Assembly: GCA_902651635.1 (NCBI GenBank)
Contig: CACRSC010000084.1
Location: 164,892-228,891, forward strand
Direction of reading: 5' to 3'
Length of the DNA stretch: 64,000 bases
Origin: Mastigamoeba balamuthi
Taxonomy: Eukaryota; Evosea; Mastigamoebida; Mastigamoebidae
Positions 1-10,000 of the stretch are shown one piece after another. The translations under genes were made by a program, and so were the position numbers. The notes beneath the pieces are model-generated. The model did no database searches, was not told where the DNA came from, and was given only the letters and a program-made list of their open reading frames with translations. Numbering within the stretch: the stretch's first letter is position 1; each line of letters begins with the position of its first letter.

Positions 1-1
1 C

Positions 2-274
2 TGTGTGCAAATGGGTGCATGGGAGCATAATCTGCAAATTGCTGTCTGGGCTGTCAATACCAGCTTTCATTCAAGCATTCAGACAACGCCCTTCCACATG
101 CTGTATGGTAGGGAACCGTTCGCATACTGGAAGACTGTGCTTTTTGATGTCAAGCCCACTGTTACCCCAGAAGAACATGCTGCTGAGGTTGTCTCTGTGC
201 TTAGGCATTTGTGGAGTGCAGCACAGTTGAGCATCGAGGCTGCCACTGCACACCAGGCTCACTATGCAAACTGA
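2..274 (+). mobile_element. Ty3/gypsy-type integrase fossil (3' part)
   Basis: The translation carries a run typical of the C-terminal part of the integrase core of Ty3/gypsy LTR retrotransposons: NTSFHSSIQTTPFHMLYGRE matches the family pattern 'YN...HSST..TPFELLYGR'. The copy enters from the left edge of the window, and only the end of the integrase is recognisable. No LTR was identified, so neither end of the element can be placed. It looks like an old, incomplete and broken copy. Family assignment rests on this motif alone. Confidence 0.7.
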
Positions 275-320
275 GACCAAGTTCAACCTCCTGTTTTCCA
301 GTTCTTTCTGCCGAGAAGGA

Positions 321-405
321 GACTACTCCTACAGTAGTACCTCAGAGGGTGACTACTCCTACAGTAGTACCTCAGAGGGTGACTACTCTGACAGTAGTAC
401 CTGCC
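321..405 (+). repeat. 30-bp tandem repeat, three copies
   Basis: A 30-bp unit starting gactactcctacagtagtac recurs at 321, 351 and 381. The first two copies are identical and the third diverges and is cut short. The period is a multiple of three, as expected of a repeat that arose in coding sequence. It lies just downstream of the integrase fossil and probably belongs to the same decayed element. Confidence 0.85.
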
Positions 406-1440
406 ACTGCCTATCAGCCACTTCCTCCAGGAGAGCAGCCACTCATCTGCCGATTGGATTGATGAAACCCTGATGAAGTACCTCACAGCGATGTCTGGAT
501 CGCTGCTGCTTGGCAATGTTGAGGTTCCTACATGATCAAGTATGATGTTCATGGGACGGCCATTGAAGGGCAGCACTGGATCCCCTCTGCTGTCGTGAAA
601 GACATTTACCCGCACGTGTTCGAGTCATTCTGGAGCGCATTCGGGCTCTCTAAGGCACTTTTCCTCTCGAATGAAAAGTTGCCCAATCCCCCCACCATTC
701 AAAGCTTGTGGTCAGGGTGATTGGCCACTGTCCTGCACTCACGGGAGTAAGGATAGCATGCACGGAGTGCCCGCGAAGGTCCGCCGACTGTAACAGGTCG
801 TGTGTGACCTCAGGTCTGTATCCTGACGTCGGGATATTCTGTCAGCGTGCGAATATCCCCCGCAAAGGATTTCCGAGCAGAACCGCGTCATCAAGAAATC
901 CGACGGACCCTCGTCTCGAGTCAACTCATACTGCGGAGATTCTCGCGAGACAATTGATCGCGGACAGCGAATGACCAGGCAGAGCTTCGCCTTGACTTAT
1001 TCACTTCTTTATTCCTTTCCTTTCATTCAAGCCTCAGACACAAAGCCTTCCCTCTCTTCTTTCCTTGTCTCAGACACACCCCCAAGACATCAAGACCAAA
1101 CCAAGCCTTTATTTCCTCGCGGGCACGTCACAACGTGTGCAAGCCGCCCTCTTACACTCTGTTACTTATTACTCAGGTTTTTGGACCCGTTACTACTCAG
1201 TTACTTGCCTCGCCCTACCCAGTTCCACTGAGTCTCACCTGTCCGCCTTTCATTTACATGTTTCGACCTCCGCGTTGCCGTCATAAGACCCCTCTGTAAT
1301 GGCGCCATGTCCCTCCCTGCCCTCTTCTCAGGCTGTGTCATTTCGGCTGCGAATTAATCACCGTTTTCTCTGCCTTTTCTCTAGATATTACTCATGGAGA
1401 CAGAGAAGAAGCTCTGTGTGGGTCAAGTACGAGGAACCCA
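406..1440. other. No gene recognised; left flank of the NTPase gene
   Basis: No convincing coding region is seen. The first part up to about 720 may still belong to the decayed element. Positions 990-1290 are rich in pyrimidines and short TTC/CTT runs. A GATATT motif lies at 1384-1389, about 55 bp before the start of the next gene, in the same promoter-proximal position as in many other genes of this window. Confidence 0.5.
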
Positions 1441-3087
1441 ATGCCCAGCCGGCCGACCCCCGAGGAGGTCGATCTCGATGTGGAGGTGTTGGACGTCAAC
1501 CACCTGAAGACCTTCCTCATGTCCCAGCTCGGAATCACCTACCGCGCCAGAGATATCTTCCTCGTCCTGCCCGAGGGCGTTGACCCGGAGCTCATGGCCC
1601 ACATCTCCAAGGACACCGGCGTGCTTGACCTGCAGAAGGAGCTCGTCCCGGACTTCTTCAAACTCCTCGGCAAAGGGATCCTCAAGGTCCGCGTGAAGAC
1701 CGGCGCCGTGCCTCTCGCAACCCAGCCGCCAGGTTTGTCTCTCCCGCCCGCGTGCACGCCACCTCTTTTCTTAAAAAGTCCAAAAACCCCCCGCCTCTCT
1801 CTGTGTTTGCCCGCCGCACTCTCCTTACTGCCTGCCAGCTTCAATCGTCCGCTTTTGGGTCTCCCAAGGCTGCCTCGCGCGCGCCGCTTTCTTTCCAGAC
1901 TTGGCGTTCTAAAACCCAACGTGCAGTTTCCACGTCGCCGCCTCCTGGGACCTGCGTGCTGTCGGGTGATGAGCCGAGGGACCTCGAGCACCTCTACGTG
2001 TTGCTGCATGAGACGATGCACGACACGATATATGACCGTGTCGGCACCAAGGCCAAGTTCTTCCCACGTGAGCTCACGCCCGTGGTGAGCGCCAAGATGT
2101 TCGCCCCCGAGATCGCCGACACCTCGGTCCCGAGGAGGGTGTGCGTGCTCGTCGGCCCGTGGTGCATCGGCAAGACGACGATCCTCCTGCAGATCGCAGC
2201 CGAGGCCGAGAAGAAGGGGTTCGTGCCGCTCTACATTGACTTCGAGGCTTCGACGGAGTTCCCGCGCACAGCGGTGTTCGTGGCCTCGTTCATGGCGTAC
2301 GTCGTTCGCAACAAGTGTCCCGAGAAGTGCATGCTCTTCCTCGACGAGGTAGTGTCCCCTCTGGCCACTCGCGCCGCCCTTTCGCCGTCCCACATTGGCC
2401 GGCGACCCGCAGGTGTGGAAGCTGCAGGGCTGGGAGTCGGTCTTGAAGGAAGTGGCAGAGAATTTCAGGGTCCCGTGTGCCGTGGCAAGCTCGACGTTCA
2501 CGACGGAGAGGCTGCTCGTGACGAAAACGATGGCAGACCGCAACATCCTCTACCACGTCAGCCCGCTCTTCTTCTCCGAGTGTGCAACACGAACAGGTAC
2601 GTTGCGGACATTCTCCACAAGCTCCACGGGTGCGCAGTCTCGCGCCTCGCGGGGGCACGCAACGTGAGGCTCTTCCCAGTGCTGCTCGGGCGCGACGAAG
2701 ACATCCCGCTGTTCCTCTCCCTTCGGAGCCTGCTGCTCCAGCCGCAGCTTCCCGAGGTCCGAAGAAGCACAATCCACTGCGGCTCGTACTCACGCTGCCA
2801 AACAAACACAGTGGGCTCCCGTGGAGCTGAATGCGACAGTGCTGGCCGACGGGCGCATGCAGTGGGTCGTGAGCACCAACCGTGTGGTGTGGAACCGCAG
2901 GACTGGGGCATCGACCGTGCTGTCGGAGTGGTCTCGTGTTCCTCGTGACGACTGTAAAGATGTGCAGGGCCTCGCAGGCGCAATCGGGCGCTGCTGCCGC
3001 TTGCGAGAGTACTACACTGTGCTGCAGAGTGCGCCTCAGTGCGCCCGCAGCCCGCTCACTCAGTTCTTCAGAGACATTCTCCAGTGA
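1441..3087 (+). CDS. Crinkler/RHS-type NTPase (CR-family effector-like)
   Basis: The exons encode an N-terminal region of about 80 residues (…VEVLDVNHLKTFLMSQLGI…) resembling the ubiquitin-like 'header' of Crinkler proteins. A P-loop NTPase domain follows, with a Walker A motif GPWCIGKTT near 2156-2180 and a Walker B-like CMLFLDE near 2329-2349. The downstream part (VLADGRMQWVVSTNRVVW…) resembles the C-terminal half of retrotransposon-hot-spot (RHS) proteins of trypanosomes. In the family, such CR proteins pair header and NTPase modules with variable C-terminal effector domains and are thought to come from transposons or conflict systems. I recognise no effector domain here. The gene is read through several short introns. 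Whether it is functional is not clear, and it is treated here as a possible relic. Its neighbour at the left edge of the window is a retroelement fossil, as is typical for RHS loci. Confidence 0.6.
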
Positions 3088-4360
3088 ATCCCGAAACACG
3101 TACCCGTTTTTTAAAATTCGACACACGGGGGCAAACCTGAACCAGACCACCAGACAAGCTATTGTTCCTTCATTGCTTTACCTTAACTGTACGCGCTGAA
3201 GGCAGTACGCATCCAGCTGGTTCTTCTTCTCCTCTCTCCCCTTTAGCGATATCTCACATGATGTCACAATAGACTTGATATTAATCAACTCGCTCTTCAC
3301 ACACGCACTGCCATAGCCACCGACCTCCCACCATCTCCAGAGGGTGCGTGCACACCCCACCATTGCTCGCACTCAACTTCCACACTGCTCGCTCGACAGG
3401 CCTGCGCCGAACACTGGAGTCGAGCGCCGACCTGCACGACAAGTGAAGGGCTTGGCCACAACACTCATGCCATCTCCAAGCACTGGCAGCACCGTTAAAA
3501 ATGTGCCCGGATCTCTGTGGATGTGCGGTGCTGTGTGCAGTCACCAGAGCAACTATGTGAAGCTGTCAGGCCCGTGGCACACTTGAGAGAGCCCTTCCCC
3601 TGCCCCTCACACAATGCTAAGAGCCTCGAATGCCATGTTGTCTCTTGCCCAAATCCGAATGTGTGCTCAGCCCAGGAGACTCCCGTTCCTGTATTCCCCT
3701 CCTCCCTCCCCAAAACTGGGCCCAAGGCCCACACAGGCCTTCCAGATCCCACATGGCACTGATCTGAGAGCCCTTTCAAGAGGCCTCTCTGAATGCCATC
3801 TCACGTAAAATAAGCTGGATGACATCACTTCATATGTCGGACATTTCTTGTCTGGACAATTGTCTCGCCATCAAGACAGAAAAAGGTGCACACAAAAATG
3901 GCCTTGATATTTGTCCCTTCTTCAGCAGGGGTGCATTTGCGCAATGCTCCTGTGTCCCCGCTCAGTCAGTGCAGCTATAAAGGCGTCATGCACTCCCTCC
4001 AATGAGTCAGGTCTCTGTGTTGTCCTCTCAAACAATTTATCAAACCCCTATTTTGTCCTTGGGTCGAGTGGCATTGCTGTGTGCCACCAGGATTTCAGAA
4101 CGGCGGAGAGTTTGATGTGGCGTGTCCCCACATCACGTAGGAGTGCATTAGTGGTCGGCAGCTCTGAACTACTTTTTGTTGGTGCGGAAGGAGTGTGTTT
4201 CCCCCTTTCCAAAACTCGATCCTCAAGGCCCACACAAAATGCAAAGGCCTCCCAGACATTACTCAGCACTGGGCCAAGAAGTGGCTCCATGGGCCCTCAG
4301 ACCCCTCTCCAAGAGGCCTCTGGTCCTCTCTCTGAAAGGCCCCTCTGGATGACATCACTT

Positions 4361-4478
4361 CAATATGTCCAACTTTTTTGTCCTGATAATCTTATCACTG
4401 TGCCTTTGGTTATAACTTCAAGTTCTGACCAATGGGAACAGTGATAAAATTGTCATGACAGGAAATGTCCGACATTAA
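4361..4478. repeat. Hairpin-forming (MITE-like) repeat, copy 1
   Basis: The left arm at 4361-4390 (caatatgtccaacttttttg, then tcctgataat) is an imperfect inverted copy of the right arm at 4447-4478 (aattgtcatgacaggaaatg, then tccgacatt). A loop of about 60 nt separates them. A second, diverged copy lies about 300 bp downstream. The size and inverted ends resemble a MITE or other non-autonomous DNA element. Target-site duplications were not established. Confidence 0.55.
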
Positions 4479-4659
4479 CGATTGGCATCATCTTCTATGA
4501 CGTGTTGTTTCAATCAAGTCACAACCCATCACAAACAAGAGAAGGCCACCTTGACACCACTCGGCACTGAGGCAGTGAGTGGTGCCATGAACACTCAGAC
4601 CCCTCTCCATGAGGGCCTCTGGCCTCCTCTCCAAAAGGCCCTCCAAGACGACATCACTT

Positions 4660-4776
4660 CAATATGTCTGACATTTTTTGTCCTGATAAACCTATTGCCA
4701 TGTCGTTGATCATAACTGCAAGTTGACCTATGGCATGGCAATAAGAATTGTCAGGACAAGAAATGTCCAACATTAA
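4660..4776. repeat. Hairpin-forming (MITE-like) repeat, copy 2
   Basis: The left arm at 4660-4689 (aatatgtctgacattttttg, then tcctgataaa) pairs with the right arm at 4746-4776 (attgtcaggacaagaaatgt, then ccaacattaa). This is the same layout as copy 1 and both belong to a longer unit of about 285 bp. The sequence between the right arm and the next gene includes an AT-rich tract (ctctatatattgatac) that may act as its promoter. Confidence 0.55.
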
Positions 4777-4848
4777 TGATTGATGACATCCTCTATATAT
4801 TGATACCTGACGTTTTGATCAAACAACAAGTCACAATTTTAAAACGCC

Positions 4849-5408
4849 ATGATCGAGATCAAGCTCATACAGGGGCGCACTGCCATCATGGATGCTGGGG
4901 ACAGAGACGTGCTGCTGCACGAGGCGCAGGGTTGTAACTTCTGTGTGCTGTGCAGGAAGTTGAGAGGGAGCACTGTCCAGATCGACACAGTGGTCAAACT
5001 CCCAAGGGTAGGTATTACCTTCCTCCCTTCCTTCTCTTTGTGTAGAACATGACAGTGGCACCACACAGGGGCACATACAGGCGAGTGTTGATCAGGGAGC
5101 TGCTCATGGGCCCTGCACCACAGGGCATGGTCCAGAGACACCTCAACAACAACACCCTTGACTTTAGGTGTGCCAACATGGCCTTTGTGGAGCGGTCCAC
5201 ACAGCCGATCGAGAGAAGGCTCACAGGGCTCCCCATGGGCATCGTGGTCACCAAGAAAAATCTCAGGAAGGTCATACTGGCACCCCTCAAGGGCCACAGA
5301 CAGAAGACCCTTCACAGCAACAACCTCGGCCGTGCTGTACAATTCATCAATGACCCACATAAGTTCAGAGAGCACGACCTGGCACAATATTTGATGGGCA
5401 ACAAGTAG
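4849..5408 (+). CDS. Small HNH/AP2-homing-endonuclease-like protein
   Basis: Two exons (4849-5007 and 5046-5408) flank a 38-nt GT-AG intron and encode about 173 residues in one frame. The layout matches HNH proteins of the phage/homing-endonuclease kind. An N-terminal strand pair 'IKLIQGRTAIMDAGDRDVLL' resembles the family opening 'IPLTQGKVALVDDEDY'. Next come a 'R.LIRELLMGPAPQGMV' segment and 'RHLNNNTLDFRCANM', which lines up with the family core 'VDHINHNGLDNRRSNLR'. The aspartate-histidine pair of the HNH core reads Gln-Arg here, although the following His and the N-x-LD-R-x-N part are kept. Catalysis is therefore doubtful and a DNA-binding role is possible. A nuclear gene with its own spliceosomal intron suggests domestication or long residence. 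Family assignment is by motif and uncertain. Confidence 0.55.
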
Positions 5409-6229
5409 TTTCCGTGTTTGTTTTGCTAGATGGAAGACGGTTTTTGTCTTATGTGACATCAAGACGTGTCTGACTACACTTTATACACTCTACACCTCTG
5501 TCTTGACTCCAGAGCTTTCGGATAGATAGGTTGTAATATCTGTTGTATAAAACAATAGTCATGAAGTCCACTAGCTCCTGCCAGTCAACTGGTACCAATT
5601 CCTTGGAGTGACTTATCATTGGAGGATTTGATGATGAAGAGAGCTTCTCCAAAACTCTCTGATTGGTAAACTCGCAAATAAGAGTAAGGAAGCTCAGTGA
5701 AAAAGAGCATTAAATATAGCATTGGTGTAGAGCATATAGCTGAAATGTCAACTGGATGTCCCTGAACACCATCCTGAACATTTGCAGCAGCAGTTCCTCT
5801 AAACCTGTTGTACTCTGACCATCCATTTTCCTGATAAATGCATTAATGGTAAGAAAGTAATCATTACAAGGCTAAAATGATAAAACAAACTTCAGAAAAG
5901 AGAATTAGCAATCTAAATATGAATTACTGAATTAGAGACATTATGAAACTCAGAATTGTGATATTTCAAAAGTCTCATGATCGCAACATTTCAAAAGTAT
6001 TGTGATCGCGAGTATTTTGAAATGTCACAATCACAATACTTTTGAAATATCGCGAGCTCGTGCCCGTGCCGAGGAACAGCAGCTCTGCCTGCGACGCTGG
6101 CGCCTCCTTGTCCATATGACTGGCAGTGCAAAAAGAACAAACAGTATCCAACAGGGAGATTAATTGCTGATGATGAGATGAGATCTAGATTCTATTTCCC
6201 ACAATTTAAACACCTATCCGGTCAGCTCA
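5409..6229. other. AT-richer gene-free stretch
   Basis: Base composition is clearly lower in GC than in the surrounding genes, and no coding region is convincing. Its right half holds a strong inverted repeat (5960-6051, listed separately). The last 50 bases lead into the start of the next gene at 6230. Confidence 0.5.
5960..6051. repeat. Compound inverted repeat with a perfect 19-bp stem
   Basis: The arm atttcaaaagtattgtgat (5988-6006) is repeated as its exact reverse complement at 6030-6048, with a 23-nt loop. A second pair, gatatttcaaaagt (5960-5973) and acttttgaaatatc (6038-6051), nests around it, so two alternative hairpins can form. The motif TTTCAAAAGT or its complement occurs four times in about 90 bp. 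It lies some 180 bp upstream of the coiled-coil gene. Confidence 0.8.
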
Positions 6230-6987
6230 ATGGGCACGAAGAAGCTGAACGTGGCCCTCCTGCAGGATTTCCTGAACCCCTTGCCCGGCCAGCCCTATGC
6301 CTCGAACCCCCACCTGAGTGCCGGGCTACGAAGCAACTGCTTGTGCTCACACAGGACCAACAGGACTGCAGAGCACTGCCGTGGTGCCACTTCACTCAGC
6401 GGCAGAGAAGAACTACGCAGAGCCCTCGCAGTCGCAGAGTTCTTCCAGGGAGCCCTCGCAGCTCTCCCAGAGCCAGAGCCAGCAGCGGAGGTCGGGCAGC
6501 GGCTTGGGGCCCCTGTGGTGGTCGCCCGCGTCCCAGGCGGAATCCAGCCAGGCGTCGGCACCCGTGACGCCAACGCAGGCACAACTGCCGGAGCAGATCA
6601 CCTACGCACTGGCGAGAATCTCCGCTGGGATGGAGTCGGGCCAGGTGGACTCGCGGAGGACCCTGGAGGCAGTGGACTCCCTGCGCCGGACTCTGGAGGC
6701 CACGCTGGACTCAGTCGGCTCAATGGACCGCAGACGCAAGTTTCCTCCTTCCCAGGTTCGCCTCTAAAGGGCCCACAGTGAAGGAGCACGCCGAGATGAT
6801 CCGGGAGCTGCTGGAGGGCCAGAAGAGACTGGAGAGAGTGATGGCAGAGCAGGGGGAGTCCCTCTCCGGGGAGCTGGAGGAACTGTCCAAGACGGTGTCC
6901 CAGGTGAGGGCTGCGGCACCCGGCCTGGTGCCTGTGAAGGCTGAGAAGGACCCTCCCCAGGTGATCGACTTGTACGAAGACGAGTAG
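6230..6987 (+). CDS. Hypothetical Ser/Gln-rich coiled-coil protein
   Basis: Exon 1 (6230-6317) starts MGTKKLNVALLQDFLN and joins at a 37-nt GT-AG intron (6318-6354) to a Ser/Gln-rich stretch (SQSQSSSREPSQLSQSQSQ). A helical region with repeated 'RRTLEA..SLRRTLEATLD' follows. A second helical, charged part in another frame (KEHAEMIRELLEGQKRLERV…) ends in an acidic tail QVIDLYEDE just before the stop. The junction between about 6640 and 6778 is unresolved. The best-fitting splice would need either a 16-nt intron (6740-6755) or a 43-nt intron that removes part of the helix. No family is recognised. The two helical segments suggest an oligomeric scaffold, which is inference. Confidence 0.5.
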
Positions 6988-7077
6988 ATCTAGATACTTG
7001 TTTGGGTCCAGATTTTGTCCTGGTGGTTCATTTAACTGTGATCTTCACTTCTCGCCGCCCCCGTTGGTGGCAAGGCC

Positions 7078-10000
7078 ATGCAGAACCTCAAGGTCGTCAC
7101 CGTGGGTGATGGGGCTGTGGGCAAAACGTGTGGCCTCGCTCGCATTCGTGCCTTCCTCTGACAGCGGGCCGCAGGTGTATGCTGATCTCCTACACGACTG
7201 GAGCCTTCCCCGGCGAGTACATCCCCACAGTATTCGACAACTACAGCGCCAACGTTATGGCATCGGGAAGGCCGGTCAACCTGGGCCTGTGGGACACCGC
7301 GGGCCAAGAAGATTACGACCGGCTGCGGCCGCTGTCCTACCCCCAGACCGACGTCTTCCTGCTGGTCTACAGGCACCTCCGCATCCGCCCCAGCCCCAGC
7401 ACTCACGCTCGCACAGCATTGCAAGCGCCACGTCTTTTGCAAACCTCTCCAAGTGGATTGCCGAGGTGCAGCATCACTGGCCAGCAGGCAAAGTTGTCCT
7501 GGCCGGAAACAAGCACGACCTGGCTGCCGAAGGCAAGCGCCAAGTCGCAGAGCAGGAGGCACGTGCGTTCGCTCGGACGATAGGAGCGCCGTTCATCGAG
7601 TGCAGCGCTCTCAGCGGGCACAACATCAAGGCGCTCTTTGATCTCGTCGTCGACGTTGGGCTGAGCAACACCTACACGGGGTCCAAGCGGTCAGCGAGAT
7701 CCACGATATGTTGCTGCATCCCGATTCGCCCGGAAGGCGCCCCCGGAGGGAACCATGAGCACACAGACTCGATCTGGTGCCTCGAGACCGTCAGGACCAA
7801 TCGAGGAGAGCTTGTTCTCTCGGGTGGGAGGGACAAAGTGATCCGAGTCTGGAACTCGCGGACAGGCAAGTGCTGCAGTCTCATCGAGCAGCACCAGGGC
7901 CAGGTCTACCAGATCACCGCCACCCTCGGCGGCAGTGCAGTGCTATCGTGCAGCAGCGACGGTATGGTCAACCTGTGGTCCTTCGACTACGGCCAGATCG
8001 CGTCGCAGACGCTCCCCGACAGTGCCAACTGCATGCAGGTGCACGCCGCGCCAGACCAGACGCTCCTGTTCGTGGGATGCGGGGATAGACGCGTATACCA
8101 GATGACCGTGACTGGTGGGCCCAGTGGAGCGCTTCGAGCAGTCCGCACGCACGTCGGGGGCCTGTCTGGTGTGAACTGCATGGCCATTGCCCCCAGAGAG
8201 CGCCTCCTTTATGCCGGGTGCGCAGACGGGGCTGTCCGCGTGTGGAAGTGGGACGACCCTGCTCTGTTTCGCACTCTTGAAGGCCACACGGGGTCGGTGA
8301 ACCACATGGTCGTGTGCAGTCGCGTGCGAGGCGGCGTTGCGGAGCAGGTGGTCGTGACGGGCGATGCCAACGGCGGACTGCGCGTGTGGGACGCAGCGCG
8401 TGCACTGCCGGTGCACCGCCTGAGCCCCCACAACGACGCCATCAACTACATGTCCTCCGCTGCCTCATTCGCAGTTGCTGCCTCGCGAGACGGCACCGTC
8501 AGCGTGCACGAGGCGTTCTGTGGGGAGGTGGTCCGAGTGCTCCGAGGGAGCACGAGCACTGTCCGCACGTGCGCCATCACTGCGGACGCCACCAGAGTCG
8601 TCGGCGCCGGCAAGGACCGCACTGTGCGCGTGTGGGACGTGAACTCCGGCGACATTGTGTGGGAGTACGACGGGCACGACGACTACGTGAACCGCGCGCT
8701 CATCAGTGGCGACAGCGCCTTCACCGCGGGCAGAGACGCAACTGTCCGCAAATGGGCGCTCAAGAGCGGCAAACTCCAGCGCGTCTTCGCGGGGCCCTTC
8801 AAGAGGGTGTCCGGCGAATGGGGGCCGACGCTCGAGGTCGTGGTCGGGCTGGTCACCATGCTCGTCGAGTGGGTGCAGCTCTGCGCTCTGGCCTTCAGCA
8901 CGGCCGTCCCGTGGAACAGGTACCACCCAGCGGCGTCGGCGTTCCCTCCATTCCAGCTGAACTTCCTGCGGTGGATCTCGGAGGGAGCGATGAGCTGCTG
9001 GCTGCCGTTCGCCATAGTCTGTGCCGCAATGGTACTGTATTGCCTGCTCTTCGCTCTTGCCCCGTCGATCAAGAACGCAGGGGCGGACACCTATACGAAG
9101 ATCCTCGGGTGGCCGTTCACTATCTTCTTCTGCTGGGCGATGACCACCGTCGTCTTCATTCCAGCAATCAGCACGGTCGTGTCTGTCTTCCACTGCTACG
9201 GCGACTACCTGCCGTCGTCCAACGACGAGATTCCGTGCTGGAGGCGCTCTCACTGGGGGATGGTCGTGGTAGCGCTGGTGGTCCTGGCCTCGTACCTGCC
9301 TCTCGCTCTGCGCCTGAGCCATGTGGACGGGCTGCTCACCAGGGCTGCCATCTACTTCTGGAAGGACTGGTCGCAGGACACACCGGACCTGCGGAAGCTC
9401 TCGTCAATGTCGAGGGACAACACCAAGACGAACAGGTTCCTCATGGCCATCGAGTGCGGCAAAGCAATCGCGACCGTCATGCTCTTCAAGTCCGTCGACA
9501 AGAATGCCACCACGGGCGGAGGCACTCTGACCTTCATTCTGTGCATCGTCCTCTCTGTCGGGGCTCTGCTCATGGTGTCGGTCACGCTCCTGTGGCCACC
9601 CTACCGACGGAGACGAGCGAACTGTCTCCGCCTCGGGCTGCTCAGCACGGTGCTGTGGACGTACGTCATGGCCGCGGTGACCACGCACGAGAACAACAGG
9701 CACCTCGTGTGGCCGACAATCGTCCACGTGGCAGCCGTGTGCCCCTGCTTCGCTCTCGGCGCTGTCTGCATGAGCTGCCGCGTGTCGTCGATACGCAAGA
9801 AGCTCAGGTGGCAGCAGTCGATGCTGTTCGACTGCAAGGGCAGAGAGAGCCGGGCCAAGCACCTGCTCGAGAAGCAGCCGCCGCGCACTGCCCAGCCCCC
9901 GCCGGTGGCGAGCGGCATCGCGCGAGTGCACTGCGAGGCGTGCAACACGCAGGTGTCCCGCGATTGGTGGGACGACCACCTCTGCAGCCTCAAGCACAAG

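Larger units (their letters stand above)
3088..4848. other. Gene-free repeat-bearing region
   Basis: No convincing gene is seen across about 1.76 kb. The right half holds three related repeat units sharing the phrases 'cctctccaagaggcctct' and 'gatgacatcacttcaatatg'. Two of them contain hairpin-forming inverted repeats and are listed separately. A fragment related to one arm lies at about 3815-3873. The third unit ends shortly before the start codon of the HNH-like gene at 4849. Confidence 0.6.

Noticed and set aside
321-405. CRISPR-like array
   Set aside because: The units abut without spacers and the genome is eukaryotic; it is a simple 30-bp tandem repeat.
1539-2546. Long open frame on the minus strand opposite the NTPase gene
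   Set aside because: It is antisense to exons with clear Walker motifs; GC-rich third positions keep the opposite frame open. No domain is seen in it.
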